A model generated the notes under the pieces. The model searched no databases. It was not told where the DNA came from and saw only the letters and a program-made list of their open reading frames with translations. 64,000 nucleotides of DNA from Anaerolineaceae bacterium (GTDB taxonomy: Bacteria > Chloroflexota > Anaerolineae > Anaerolineales > Anaerolineaceae). Position 1 is the first letter of the stretch. Each line of letters starts with the position of its first letter. The DNA lies in NCBI GenBank assembly GCA_002702705.1, contig PABH01000053.1, forward strand, positions 186,001 to 250,000, given 5' to 3'. Shown piece after piece: positions 42,001 through 49,468 of the stretch. The position numbers and the translations under genes were made by a program.

Positions 42001-44464
42001 ATGCCTGCCCAATCAACACCAATGCTTCTTCATATTTTTTGTCAAAAGCACGAACCATTCCTAATCCGGCAAACACACGCCAACCAATGTCGATGTGATG
42101 AATATTCGATTTATTTTCTGAAAATATCTCTTCAAAAAGACTTTTTGCACGGCCGTGCTCCTCCAAAAGAAAGTAAACTTCCGCTAATAAAACCTTTACG
42201 ACAAGTGAATTTTCCTTATCTTTCTGAGCTAGCAGACTCTGGAGCGTTTTTTGAGAAATTAATAGTTGTTCAGTTGTAATTTGGTTATGATCTGCAAGTA
42301 ACCAGGTGTCTTTTTCTTCAAATAAGATAGTTTCTACTAACAACAAATACCACTCACTTGGTATTGTCTCTGGATTACCGTCTGTTGCAATTTTTAATAC
42401 CGAAATGGCTTCCTTCTTTTTTCCCTCTTCCAATAATCGCTTTGCGTCTAAATAAGCAAACTTTTGTTCGGTTGGCCATTCTCTTCTTACAAATGACAAA
42501 TATTTAAACGCCTCTTCCCATAAACCAACAACCTGTAATGTACTTATTAAAGGATAATAATATTCAGGATTATATTGATTTAACACAACTGCTTTTCGCA
42601 AGTGTTTTAAAGCCTCTGAATAGGATTCTGTACACAAAAAAAGGCGAGCAAGATTAAAATATAGATCAGCATGATCTGGAGTTGCAAATATTCCTGATTT
42701 CAGGCTGGATAATGCACTTTCATTATCGCCTTCTATTTCATATACTTTACTAAGATATACCCAAGAATCCGCTTCTTCAGGATAAAACTTAACCGCATCT
42801 TTTAAACACAATTTAGCTTCGGCGTAGTTTCCCTCTAAGAAAGCAATTTGCCCTCTTATTCCGGATAGTTTGGAAGAGTCATAATCAGATTCAAGCAAAG
42901 TATTCAACATCGTTCTTGCTGAAACCAAATCCATTGCCTTACAGGCTGTTTTGGCATAACTCAGCCATTCTTCTTGGTCCAGATCAAATGTTTCCGAATA
43001 CAATTTCCATTCTGCCAAAGCTGAAGACCAAAACTGCCCAAGTGTTAATAGGTTTATTAATTTTTGGTGTTTTTCACGCTGATCCGGATTAAGAATTAAA
43101 CTCTTTTTGGTATTCAGATAGATTTTTTCTTGATTCTGTTGTTCCTCAAAATAACAAACGATAAAATTCCGGATAACAGGCTGATCACCCATAAATTGAT
43201 CCAAAATTTGGAGGTATCGATTAACTAAATTAAACAAATTTAGTTTTTCTAACAACGAAACCAAATAGTCATGATTTACATTCATTAAAAATACGGATGA
43301 TTCAAAATCAATACCTTTATTAATTAAATTATTTATCCAATCACCAAATTCAATCGTAGCAAGTTCTGCAGCCCGTACTTTTTCTCCGGATAATGCTATT
43401 TCATTTAATGTCTCCAAACGCGATATAATCCCGTGCTCTTTTTCAGAATACTGAACGTATTGTTCGTGATTTTGAATTTTCATTGAGTTGGAGACAACAA
43501 CATCATCGAAATATTCACCTATTCCAGATTGCTCATTCCAAATAAAAGGTAATTCATAAAACTCACTAACACCGATTTTAAGCATCTCAATATTTATTAA
43601 TAACCTTTTTGAAATTTGTGCAGCCAGATCAAAATATTGTTTTGATTGTTGTTTGGATTCTAATAACAAAAAGCGGTAAGCATTCAACAGTGCTTCTACC
43701 AGACTGGAATTTGCACTTCGAATATCTTTAATTTCTTGAAAATTATATTGAGTATTATATTGATTCGATTTCTTTTGGTTTTCGACAACCCGTTTACCTA
43801 TTTGTGGTGATTTAACTGATAATAACTGCAACCATTGTAATTTTTCTTCATCACTTGCCTGTTCATAGAATTGATAGATTAATTTAACTTTTTCTTCTGT
43901 GGATAAAAATTGAGTGATAATTAGCTGAAAAATCAGTTCAATAGCCCTTGAAATTTCCACCTCATTAAAAATCGTGTTTATCAACTCTAAATCATAATTT
44001 GATGCACAAAATAAAATTGACAAAACTGTTTGCCAACTTTGAAGATTAGAAAAGTTCTTTTTCTTATTATTAAAATCTATTTCTGTTAAGAGACCTTTCC
44101 AAGACTTTACTTTAACCCATCTCTCGTATAAAGCTAAAGATATTAAACTGGCTTCTTTAAATCCTTCAATCGGGTTCTCACTTTTCCGAAGTGCTTCAAA
44201 CCGCCTGACAGCGAGTGGTAAATATTTTTTTTCATTTAATTCTTTTGTAAGAATATCGTCTGGCAGATCTAATGCAATAAAAGCGTAACTCAACAAGGAT
44301 GTCTGATCATAACTTTTACCAAAATCAATATAATATTTGTTAAACCCCCCTTCCTGTAACCAAGTTGCTAACATTGGATCTCTATCAATAATTGAAATTA
44401 GCTGTGCTTGCTCTGTTTTTAAAAGACTTGATGAAAGAAGGTCATAAAATGTTATATTTTTCAT
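39092..44464 (-). CDS. Giant TPR protein (1790 residues)
   Basis: An all-helical scaffold made mostly of TPR and TPR-like repeats along its length (for example EADSWVYLSKVYEIEGDNES, and near the end STPCIEMGKIYYRMKDFQQA). The first 400 residues are less regular. No signal peptide, transmembrane helix or catalytic motif is visible. The start is ATG 44464, preceded by AGGTG; a GTG at 44473 overlaps that site. It lies 20 bases after the small membrane protein gene and immediately before the TPR-protease gene, so the three should be made together. It may hold substrates or partners for the protease. Function unknown. Confidence 0.85.
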   Translation of the reverse strand: MKNITFYDLLSSSLLKTEQAQLISIIDRDPMLATWLQEGGFNKYYIDFGKSYDQTSLLSYAFIALDLPDDILTKELNEKKYLPLAVRRFEALRKSENPIEGFKEASLISLALYERWVKVKSWKGLLTEIDFNNKKKNFSNLQSWQTVLSILFCASNYDLELINTIFNEVEISRAIELIFQLIITQFLSTEEKVKLIYQFYEQASDEEKLQWLQLLSVKSPQIGKRVVENQKKSNQYNTQYNFQEIKDIRSANSSLVEALLNAYRFLLLESKQQSKQYFDLAAQISKRLLINIEMLKIGVSEFYELPFIWNEQSGIGEYFDDVVVSNSMKIQNHEQYVQYSEKEHGIISRLETLNEIALSGEKVRAAELATIEFGDWINNLINKGIDFESSVFLMNVNHDYLVSLLEKLNLFNLVNRYLQILDQFMGDQPVIRNFIVCYFEEQQNQEKIYLNTKKSLILNPDQREKHQKLINLLTLGQFWSSALAEWKLYSETFDLDQEEWLSYAKTACKAMDLVSARTMLNTLLESDYDSSKLSGIRGQIAFLEGNYAEAKLCLKDAVKFYPEEADSWVYLSKVYEIEGDNESALSSLKSGIFATPDHADLYFNLARLFLCTESYSEALKHLRKAVVLNQYNPEYYYPLISTLQVVGLWEEAFKYLSFVRREWPTEQKFAYLDAKRLLEEGKKKEAISVLKIATDGNPETIPSEWYLLLVETILFEEKDTWLLADHNQITTEQLLISQKTLQSLLAQKDKENSLVVKVLLAEVYFLLEEHGRAKSLFEEIFSENKSNIHHIDIGWRVFAGLGMVRAFDKKYEEALVLIGQASKSNPSNIALKRKLADIYYLANLPDEALKIAYEIFNLRRDDLNSILWFADIARKINRPLERIEALEQALQFTKNNAKINNQLAVEYILQGKEDEAVRVLEGITQDHEASFYDFRTAATTYLRIDKTKDALNFYKIGLDRVSGKINLEIKTELIYLYFLNNEWDQVLALITREDFEGYDYMAYHVIQAHAYQNLKQRQASITSLNQALELKNGLGDLLYEQTESPVFIPESWIRDFENKQLINQNLINLWVDEKEYIKAISILENQISENTAGGFNYFQIIELFIRTNDFGMAFHKLAEAKKNQIFNEEDKELRFSYELFLSYMLKRPIPEMEYIQNQNLVLSQAMNAFVYLNQHQVSVGSNHYQVVLDEMKQKQGDSFIPKKFGIHQFTSAILFRLLLVCANQMNDYKSLEMFFNQMKLSEVFENELPYYQVLTNFSYRGYEYLFEKVGAEKKRNSIQYPLSTENALEVSLLPLVEEIPNSKLRHALEQILSGLEDKPTKDLELLYGEKIPELAGILILELLKREEIALVDKLLIQQPDFLGSMIYAANIIDNYPLEAKLVLDRLPDYDDPVFLFLKGLVNFQNELINVAVVDLRKAILLWDDQLNWKVKLADLLTQSGQAEEACGLWQELLEQSSYQKDEILIPYLNLLINSNQISEAERVLASYQNDLSEKFETYFLMVKIYYKSGKFEKALEACKRAEHFDKNNPELNFWKAKVYYKLGQFEHSAQFAKSFVNIHPEDIDATKLLISSNKRAGKLDDTIRLIDLALVHIPVEMAFKLEKLDVLIDLGRYDEAAKYSAELKETFYDHPEFNAKVADLYLRMGDYHSAEHAAKAAIRNSEQGFPELRTMLAQILADQGQYDQALHYLGEAAAIDKENSTPCIEMGKIYYRMKDFQQALISYQEAIKRDGDESQAYYEAGIIMREIKDYQGAEKMLRIASELNPKDTNIRRQLAGVVALNFVHTPAEVK

Positions 44465-44484
44465 GGAAATCACCTGATCAGGAA

Positions 44485-44799
44485 TTATTGAAGTTGAATT
44501 AATACGTATAAAGAACCAGTCATAAACAAAATACCGATAATGATAAGAAAAACTCCCACTCCAGTGGCTGTTTTTATCAAATCATTTATTGAATTTAATA
44601 ATATTGAAGCATTGCCAACCAAACCTGCTACTTCTTCAGCTATTCCCTTTTGCACAATTTTTTTTGTTTCCATTGCAATCTTTGCAATACTGTTTCCCAT
44701 AATTTTGGATAAAATAACTATTAATCCCGAAAAAAAGGATACCGTTCCTATTCCTAAAAACAAAATCGATACAATAAGCAGCAAATCATTAATTTTCAT
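44485..44799 (-). CDS. Small two-helix membrane protein of the sigma-54 operon
   Basis: Function unknown. The 104 residues have two hydrophobic helices (about 5-33 and 75-100) flanking an amphipathic helical segment (NSIAKIAMETKKIVQKGIAE). ATG 44799 stands about 7 bases after GGGAGG; an upstream in-frame TTG (44817) would swallow that site. It is the first gene behind the -24/-12 promoter at 44834-44850. It could anchor the giant TPR protein or its protease partner at the membrane; this is inference from gene order only. Confidence 0.7.
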   Translation of the reverse strand: MKINDLLLIVSILFLGIGTVSFFSGLIVILSKIMGNSIAKIAMETKKIVQKGIAEEVAGLVGNASILLNSINDLIKTATGVGVFLIIIGILFMTGSLYVLIQLQ

Positions 44800-44805
44800 A
44801 AAAAA

Positions 44806-44830
44806 ACCTCCCGACAATACTTCAGGAGGT
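44806..44830 (-). promoter_or_regulatory. Hairpin that would hide the ribosome site in readthrough mRNA
   Basis: In minus-strand RNA, ACCTCCT (44830-44824) can pair with GGGAGGT (44812-44806), which contains the Shine-Dalgarno sequence of the gene starting at 44799. The predicted sigma-54 start is about 44824, so a transcript begun there would lack most of the anti-SD arm. Confidence 0.4.
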
Positions 44831-44833
44831 ATG

Positions 44834-44850
44834 ATGCAAGATCTATGCCA
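44834..44850 (-). promoter_or_regulatory. Sigma-54 promoter of the membrane protein/TPR/protease operon
   Basis: Minus-strand TGGCATAGATCTTGCA has GG and GC exactly 10 bases apart. It matches 14 of the 16 positions of the consensus TGGCACG-R-N3-TTGCW. It lies in the 57-base gap after the activator gene and just upstream of the membrane protein gene. The promoter before rpoN (49425-49440) differs from it at only two positions. Confidence 0.8.
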
Positions 44851-44856
44851 GCGTAC

Positions 44857-46026
44857 TTATTCTTTGGCTATATTTAATGGCAAGTCATAACTGTCAATAA
44901 CCCCAGTATCACAAAATAACATGGCACTTTCAATTGCATTGCTTAACTCACGGATATTACCCGGCCAGTTATACTCCATGAGAGCCTCCATTGCTCGTGG
45001 AGATATACTCTCAATGTTAACCCCCATTTTTGCATTTTTGTGTTTTATAAAAAATCCAACCAACTCTGGTATATCATTTTTGCGTTCCCGCAATGGAGGA
45101 ATATGTAAATCCACAACTTTTAATCTGTAGTAAAGATCCTGTCTAAATTGTTCTTTTTCAATCATTTCTAATAAATTACGATTTGATGCAGCAATAACCT
45201 GAACATCGACGTTAATCAAATTATTTCCACCTACTCGACGAAATGCACGAGATTCTATCGCACGTAATAATTTTGCTTGCATATCTAACGGCATTGAAGA
45301 AATTTCATCTAAAAACAGAACACCGCCATCAGCTGTTTCCATTAGACCGTGTTTTCTTTTATCAGCACCTGTAAATGCACCCGATTCATGTCCGAAAAGC
45401 TCCGATTCCAACATCGTACTTTGGATTGCAGCACAATTGATCGGTACGTATGTTTTTGATTTACGAGTACCAATGGAGTAAATATATTGAGCTAAAACAT
45501 CTTTACCAACACCAGTTTCACCGGTAATTAAAACAGAAACGGAAGCATACGCTGCTCTCTCAGCCTGCATTAAGACCCGCTGCATGGCTTTGCTATTACC
45601 TGCAACAAATTGAACACTATTTTTTTGAGAATCTCGAAACATTGATAGTTCACGATGCATCTTCACAATCTCAACAGCCCTATTTAATGACTGTTCTAAT
45701 TGCTCAACTTTTATAGGTTTGATTAGAAAATCCTGCGCCCCATTTTTCATTGCCTCTACTGCGATTTCGATATCAGGATATCCTGTAATTTGAATTACAG
45801 GAGGACGGTGAGGTAACTGAGGAGTTTCATATAACAAGTTTGGGCCATAACCATCAGGAAGCTGCACATCTAACAATACAACATCACCAATCCCTTTGGC
45901 AAGAATCTCACGGGCTTCACTTAATGTCCCAACCCCAATTACTTCATACCCTAAAGGTGTTAAAATTCCTTCAAGATTTGTTCGAAAATTTTCTTCATCA
46001 TCTACGATCAAAATGGTAATACCCAT
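44857..46026 (-). CDS. NtrC-like sigma-54 activator lacking the DNA-binding domain
   Basis: The 389 residues comprise a receiver domain (ILIVDDEENF, phosphorylatable aspartate about 53 in VVLLDVQLPDG, FLIKPIK) and a sigma-54-interacting AAA+ domain. The AAA+ domain has Walker A GETGVGKD, the sigma-contact loop ESGAFTGADKRKHG, Walker B GGVLFLDEIS, and ends YNWPGNIRELSNAIESA. The protein stops about 25 residues later, without the Fis-type helix-turn-helix of normal NtrC proteins. Known HTH-less activators such as FlgR of Helicobacter work from solution. ATG 46026 fits the GGAG spacing better than the GTG at 46035 that overlaps the kinase stop. Its cognate kinase is the gene just upstream. Confidence 0.9.
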   Translation of the reverse strand: MGITILIVDDEENFRTNLEGILTPLGYEVIGVGTLSEAREILAKGIGDVVLLDVQLPDGYGPNLLYETPQLPHRPPVIQITGYPDIEIAVEAMKNGAQDFLIKPIKVEQLEQSLNRAVEIVKMHRELSMFRDSQKNSVQFVAGNSKAMQRVLMQAERAAYASVSVLITGETGVGKDVLAQYIYSIGTRKSKTYVPINCAAIQSTMLESELFGHESGAFTGADKRKHGLMETADGGVLFLDEISSMPLDMQAKLLRAIESRAFRRVGGNNLINVDVQVIAASNRNLLEMIEKEQFRQDLYYRLKVVDLHIPPLRERKNDIPELVGFFIKHKNAKMGVNIESISPRAMEALMEYNWPGNIRELSNAIESAMLFCDTGVIDSYDLPLNIAKE

Positions 46027-46031
46027 TAATT

Positions 46032-47996
46032 TCACTCTCCCTGTTTAATCGGTAAAAACACGGAAAACACAGTTCCACCTGGAAAAGAATTAACCGTAAT
46101 ATTGCCGCGGTGTGCTGTAATTATTCGTTTACAAATTGCTAACCCAAGACCTGTACCACTTTTTTTTGTAGTAACAAATGGTTCAAAAACCTGTCCTCGT
46201 ACTTCTTCTGGAATACCTGGACCACTGTCAATAATTTTCACTACAACCTGGGGATGGTTCTTAATTTCATAAGATTCTTCAATATGGACAGCCAGTGTCC
46301 CCCCTTTATTTGTCTCCATCGCTTCGATCGCATTGCTAATTAAATTAGTAAAAACCTGATCCAAAGATCGACTGTCGGCCATAATCACAGGAATCTTTTC
46401 AGGTTTTTGAATAAATTCGGTAATACCATTCTTTAGGATTTTTTGTTTCAAACGACCAATTACCCTGTCCAACAAAAATCCCAAATTCGTCTCTTCAAAC
46501 TGTGTGTTTAAAGGTTTTGAATAAGCTAAAACGGATTCCATCAAGGTAGTCAACCGATCACAATCTTGGAGCATTCGATACGATATATCTTTGGTTTGTT
46601 CATCGTTTGCGTATTTTCTCGCTAAAAGCTGAACGCCCATGGAAATATTATTAATAGGATTACGAACATCATGAGCAAAAACAGCTGTCACTTCACCTAA
46701 TTTTGCATGTTTTTCCAATTGTTCTGCTCTGGCACGAACTTCTTCCAGTTCATTTAAGTCTTTTATAAAGATAATATAAGACAAAACTTGTTCATTATGT
46801 AAAGTGGGAACAAATTTTGCATCAACAAAACAAGTATCTCCATTTCTCATATGAACATTAATTCTTCCGAATTGGTATTCGTCTTTAATATCTAACAAGG
46901 TTTTTTTTAAGACAGCCAAATGGTCAGGAGTAACAAAAATATTTTCTAACGGCTGACCGATAGCATCATTCTGCGTGTAACCCAGCATCTGTTCTGCTTT
47001 GGGATTAATTGTAAGGATTTCAAGTTTTTCATTTATTAGAATCACGCCATCGAACGTATGATGAAGCATTTTTTCATATACTGCTTCATGTCCCTTATGT
47101 TGGATAATTTGTCTTCTAAGTGTTGAAACCAAAATGAAATATTGAAAAAGAGTAGACAAATTTGATCGGAATATTTCTAGAATTTCTTGAAAACTTCTTC
47201 CTGGCGGATTAATTCTTTGAGCTATTACCAAAAATGCCGATGCAGTATTTCCTGGGCCCAATGCTGTTGAAACGAGGTATGAAAACCCATTCGCTCTAGC
47301 AATTTTTTGCAATTCAGTTCGTACTGCCTGACCAGGCGTCCATAAATTTATGGGAGTATCAAGGATTATTTCACTTGAATTTAACTTTTCAGGAAAAATT
47401 GATTCTTTTAAATTAATATATTTTTTTTCTAAGATAGGTTTTTCACTCTTTACTTGATAAACCATAACATATTCTGTCTCAAAAAAGCGGGAAATTAACC
47501 GGACAGCCTTGGTTAATGCAATTGATAAATTTTCCTCTTCAATTAAACGGATCAATTGTTGAGTTGTGTGAAAAACCTTATCCTGCCAAATTTTTTGGTC
47601 TTCACGATAGACTTGCTCATGGGCTAAATATAAAACTACCAAATCACCTGATGAATCGATAATTTTTTTCTTTAAGTAGACCCCTATACTTTTTTGTTTA
47701 TGACCAATTAACTCAAAATAAAATGGTGCATCAACTGGAATCTCTTGTATCTGAGAAATATTTATTAGTGAATTTAAAGATAAATTTAGTAATTCTTGTT
47801 GGGTATAAGCCGTTAATTTTGAAAACTCACTATTGCTTAGTAAGATTTTGTTTTGAGAAAGACTGGCTAAAATCGCTGGAAATTCGAGAATATTAATAAT
47901 AGTACGATAAATTGATTCATCTAAATCTTGATTTTTCGTATTGAAAACGTTTTTTAACCAACTTGACCCAAAAGAGTTCATCATCTTATGTTGCAT
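46032..47996 (-). CDS. NtrB-like PAS/GAF sensor histidine kinase
   Basis: A 654-residue soluble kinase. A PAS-like N-terminal segment (about 30-130), a GAF-like domain (about 145-300) and a clear PAS domain (about 320-430, DGVILINEKLEILTINPKAE) lead to the HisKA helix VTAVFAHDVRNPINNIS (histidine about 442). An HATPase domain follows (NLISNAIEAME, DSGPGIPEE, GTGLGLAICKRII). The H-D-V-R-N-P box is typical of NtrB-type partners of sigma-54 activators. It overlaps the rpoN stop by 11 bases and runs straight into the activator gene, forming a sigma factor-kinase-activator operon. The signal is unknown; with no membrane helix it must be cytoplasmic. Confidence 0.92.
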   Translation of the reverse strand: MQHKMMNSFGSSWLKNVFNTKNQDLDESIYRTIINILEFPAILASLSQNKILLSNSEFSKLTAYTQQELLNLSLNSLINISQIQEIPVDAPFYFELIGHKQKSIGVYLKKKIIDSSGDLVVLYLAHEQVYREDQKIWQDKVFHTTQQLIRLIEEENLSIALTKAVRLISRFFETEYVMVYQVKSEKPILEKKYINLKESIFPEKLNSSEIILDTPINLWTPGQAVRTELQKIARANGFSYLVSTALGPGNTASAFLVIAQRINPPGRSFQEILEIFRSNLSTLFQYFILVSTLRRQIIQHKGHEAVYEKMLHHTFDGVILINEKLEILTINPKAEQMLGYTQNDAIGQPLENIFVTPDHLAVLKKTLLDIKDEYQFGRINVHMRNGDTCFVDAKFVPTLHNEQVLSYIIFIKDLNELEEVRARAEQLEKHAKLGEVTAVFAHDVRNPINNISMGVQLLARKYANDEQTKDISYRMLQDCDRLTTLMESVLAYSKPLNTQFEETNLGFLLDRVIGRLKQKILKNGITEFIQKPEKIPVIMADSRSLDQVFTNLISNAIEAMETNKGGTLAVHIEESYEIKNHPQVVVKIIDSGPGIPEEVRGQVFEPFVTTKKSGTGLGLAICKRIITAHRGNITVNSFPGGTVFSVFLPIKQGE

Positions 47997-49383
47997 GCCT
48001 TAAGTGAGCAGGTAGGATTCCTTCCATCGATCGATATTTGGCAACTGTTCTTCGAGCAACTTTAATGCCTCGTTCTTCCAGTTTTTTTCTAATCTCTGTA
48101 TCACTAAGTGGTCTTTTCTCAGTTGAGATAATCTCTCGAAGAATAGAACGAGCTGACAAGCTTCGATCAAAAAATGCAGCCATCGGAACAATTTTTCGAT
48201 TTGGTAACTCTACTATTTTACCTGAAACTGCTCTGGAAATAGTAGATTCATGCACACCTAATTCAATTGCCAAACTGGCTCTGGTAATGGGTTTTAAGTA
48301 TTTTTCACCTTTCGATAAATATGATCTTTGAATGACAACCAGCTTTTCCAATAATCGCTGCATCGTATGATTACGTTGCTGTAAACATTTTACAAATAAT
48401 GAAGCTCGATCCATATCACTTTGCATTGCGTCCTTTGATTCACCTTCGCTTTCCTTGAGCGCTTTTTTATACATGGCATTAATGCTTAAAGTACCCCCAA
48501 TTGGCATAATAATTTCAACAATTAACTGGGCGGATGGATCATCATTCAAGAATTTTATAATAACATCAGGTTGGTGATAAACCGATGTTTCGGGTGTACT
48601 TGGATTACGAACATTTCCCCAATGGGCTCTGGCAGGAAAAGGGTTTAAGTTTTCTCCAATGAAATTTGCAATTTTTTCAACGCGTTGTTGCCCTATACCT
48701 ATTCGTTTTGCAATTTCTCCGTACTGTCTCTTGCTCAATAAATCCATAAACTGATCAATGATTTCTTCAGAATATTCCGGAATGGCCTTATTCTCAGCGA
48801 TCACCTTCAACTGCACCAATAATGCCTCTCGTGGATTTGCAGAACCGACTCCGATCGGATCAGCAAGCTGAATAATTTGCTGTACTTCTTCGACATCTCT
48901 TAGCGAAACATGAAAATATCTCGCCACCTCAAACAATGTCACACTCAGGAAACCATCTTCATCCAAATTCGATAATAAATGTACTGCAATCAGTTGTTGC
49001 TTATGATCTAACTCAGGTGCAATTTGTTTAATCACGTATGTCGTCAAATTGTCAGTTGCTGCTGAAAGGGGTTCATCAGGGTACATATCATCAGAATACT
49101 CCCTGCTAGGGACAAAATCGTCTCTCGGAGAAACATACACTACTGGTTCTGTCACATCCATTGTTTTAGGTAACGAACATACCGGACAATTTCCATGTGC
49201 TGATAAAATCCGCTTACAATGGGGACAACGTCTTTCTTCAATCAATTCCAAAGCAGGATTAGACGCCAACTCGGATTCGATTTGTTGTTTTAATTCAAAC
49301 GCTGATAAACTTAAGAGCGTCATGGTTTGAGCCAAATGAGCCGTTGTAAGTGGTTTTTGAACTTGATAATGTAGTTGAAACAT
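47986..49383 (-). CDS. rpoN: RNA polymerase sigma-54 factor with zinc-ribbon insert
   Basis: The 465 residues have the glutamine/leucine-rich region I (TTAHLAQTMTLLSLSAFELK ... NPALEL), the core-binding region (LDEDGFLSVTL, DPIGVGSANPREALLVQL) and the -12-binding HTH (ITRASLAIELGVHESTISRA). They end with an RpoN box variant, ARRTVAKYRSMEGI, that reads the -24 element. Between region I and the core domain there is a four-cysteine ribbon, C53-PH-C56 ... C66-PV-C69, that I do not know from standard RpoN. ATG 49383 fits GAGGATAA and lies downstream of the predicted sigma-54 start (about 49414), so the longer frame to 49446 is unlikely. It heads the kinase-activator operon. Confidence 0.94.
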   Translation of the reverse strand: MFQLHYQVQKPLTTAHLAQTMTLLSLSAFELKQQIESELASNPALELIEERRCPHCKRILSAHGNCPVCSLPKTMDVTEPVVYVSPRDDFVPSREYSDDMYPDEPLSAATDNLTTYVIKQIAPELDHKQQLIAVHLLSNLDEDGFLSVTLFEVARYFHVSLRDVEEVQQIIQLADPIGVGSANPREALLVQLKVIAENKAIPEYSEEIIDQFMDLLSKRQYGEIAKRIGIGQQRVEKIANFIGENLNPFPARAHWGNVRNPSTPETSVYHQPDVIIKFLNDDPSAQLIVEIIMPIGGTLSINAMYKKALKESEGESKDAMQSDMDRASLFVKCLQQRNHTMQRLLEKLVVIQRSYLSKGEKYLKPITRASLAIELGVHESTISRAVSGKIVELPNRKIVPMAAFFDRSLSARSILREIISTEKRPLSDTEIRKKLEERGIKVARRTVAKYRSMEGILPAHLRHAT

Positions 49384-49424
49384 GGGATTATCCTCATAAA
49401 AGTATATTGATCTTTTCACTATGT

Positions 49425-49440
49425 TGCAAGGTTTATGCCA
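49425..49440 (-). promoter_or_regulatory. Sigma-54 promoter of the rpoN operon
   Basis: Minus-strand TGGCATAAACCTTGCA has GG and GC exactly 10 bases apart and matches 14 of the 16 consensus positions. The predicted start is about 49414, giving a 30-base leader with GAGGATAA before the ATG at 49383. RpoN would therefore drive its own operon. Confidence 0.8.
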
Positions 49441-49468
49441 TGCCAATTTTTGAATATTATAGGATTCA

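Noticed and set aside
47986-49446. Longer RpoN starting 21 codons upstream
   Set aside because: The extension lies upstream of the predicted sigma-54 transcription start, and region I homology begins at the ATG at 49383, which has its own GAGG site.
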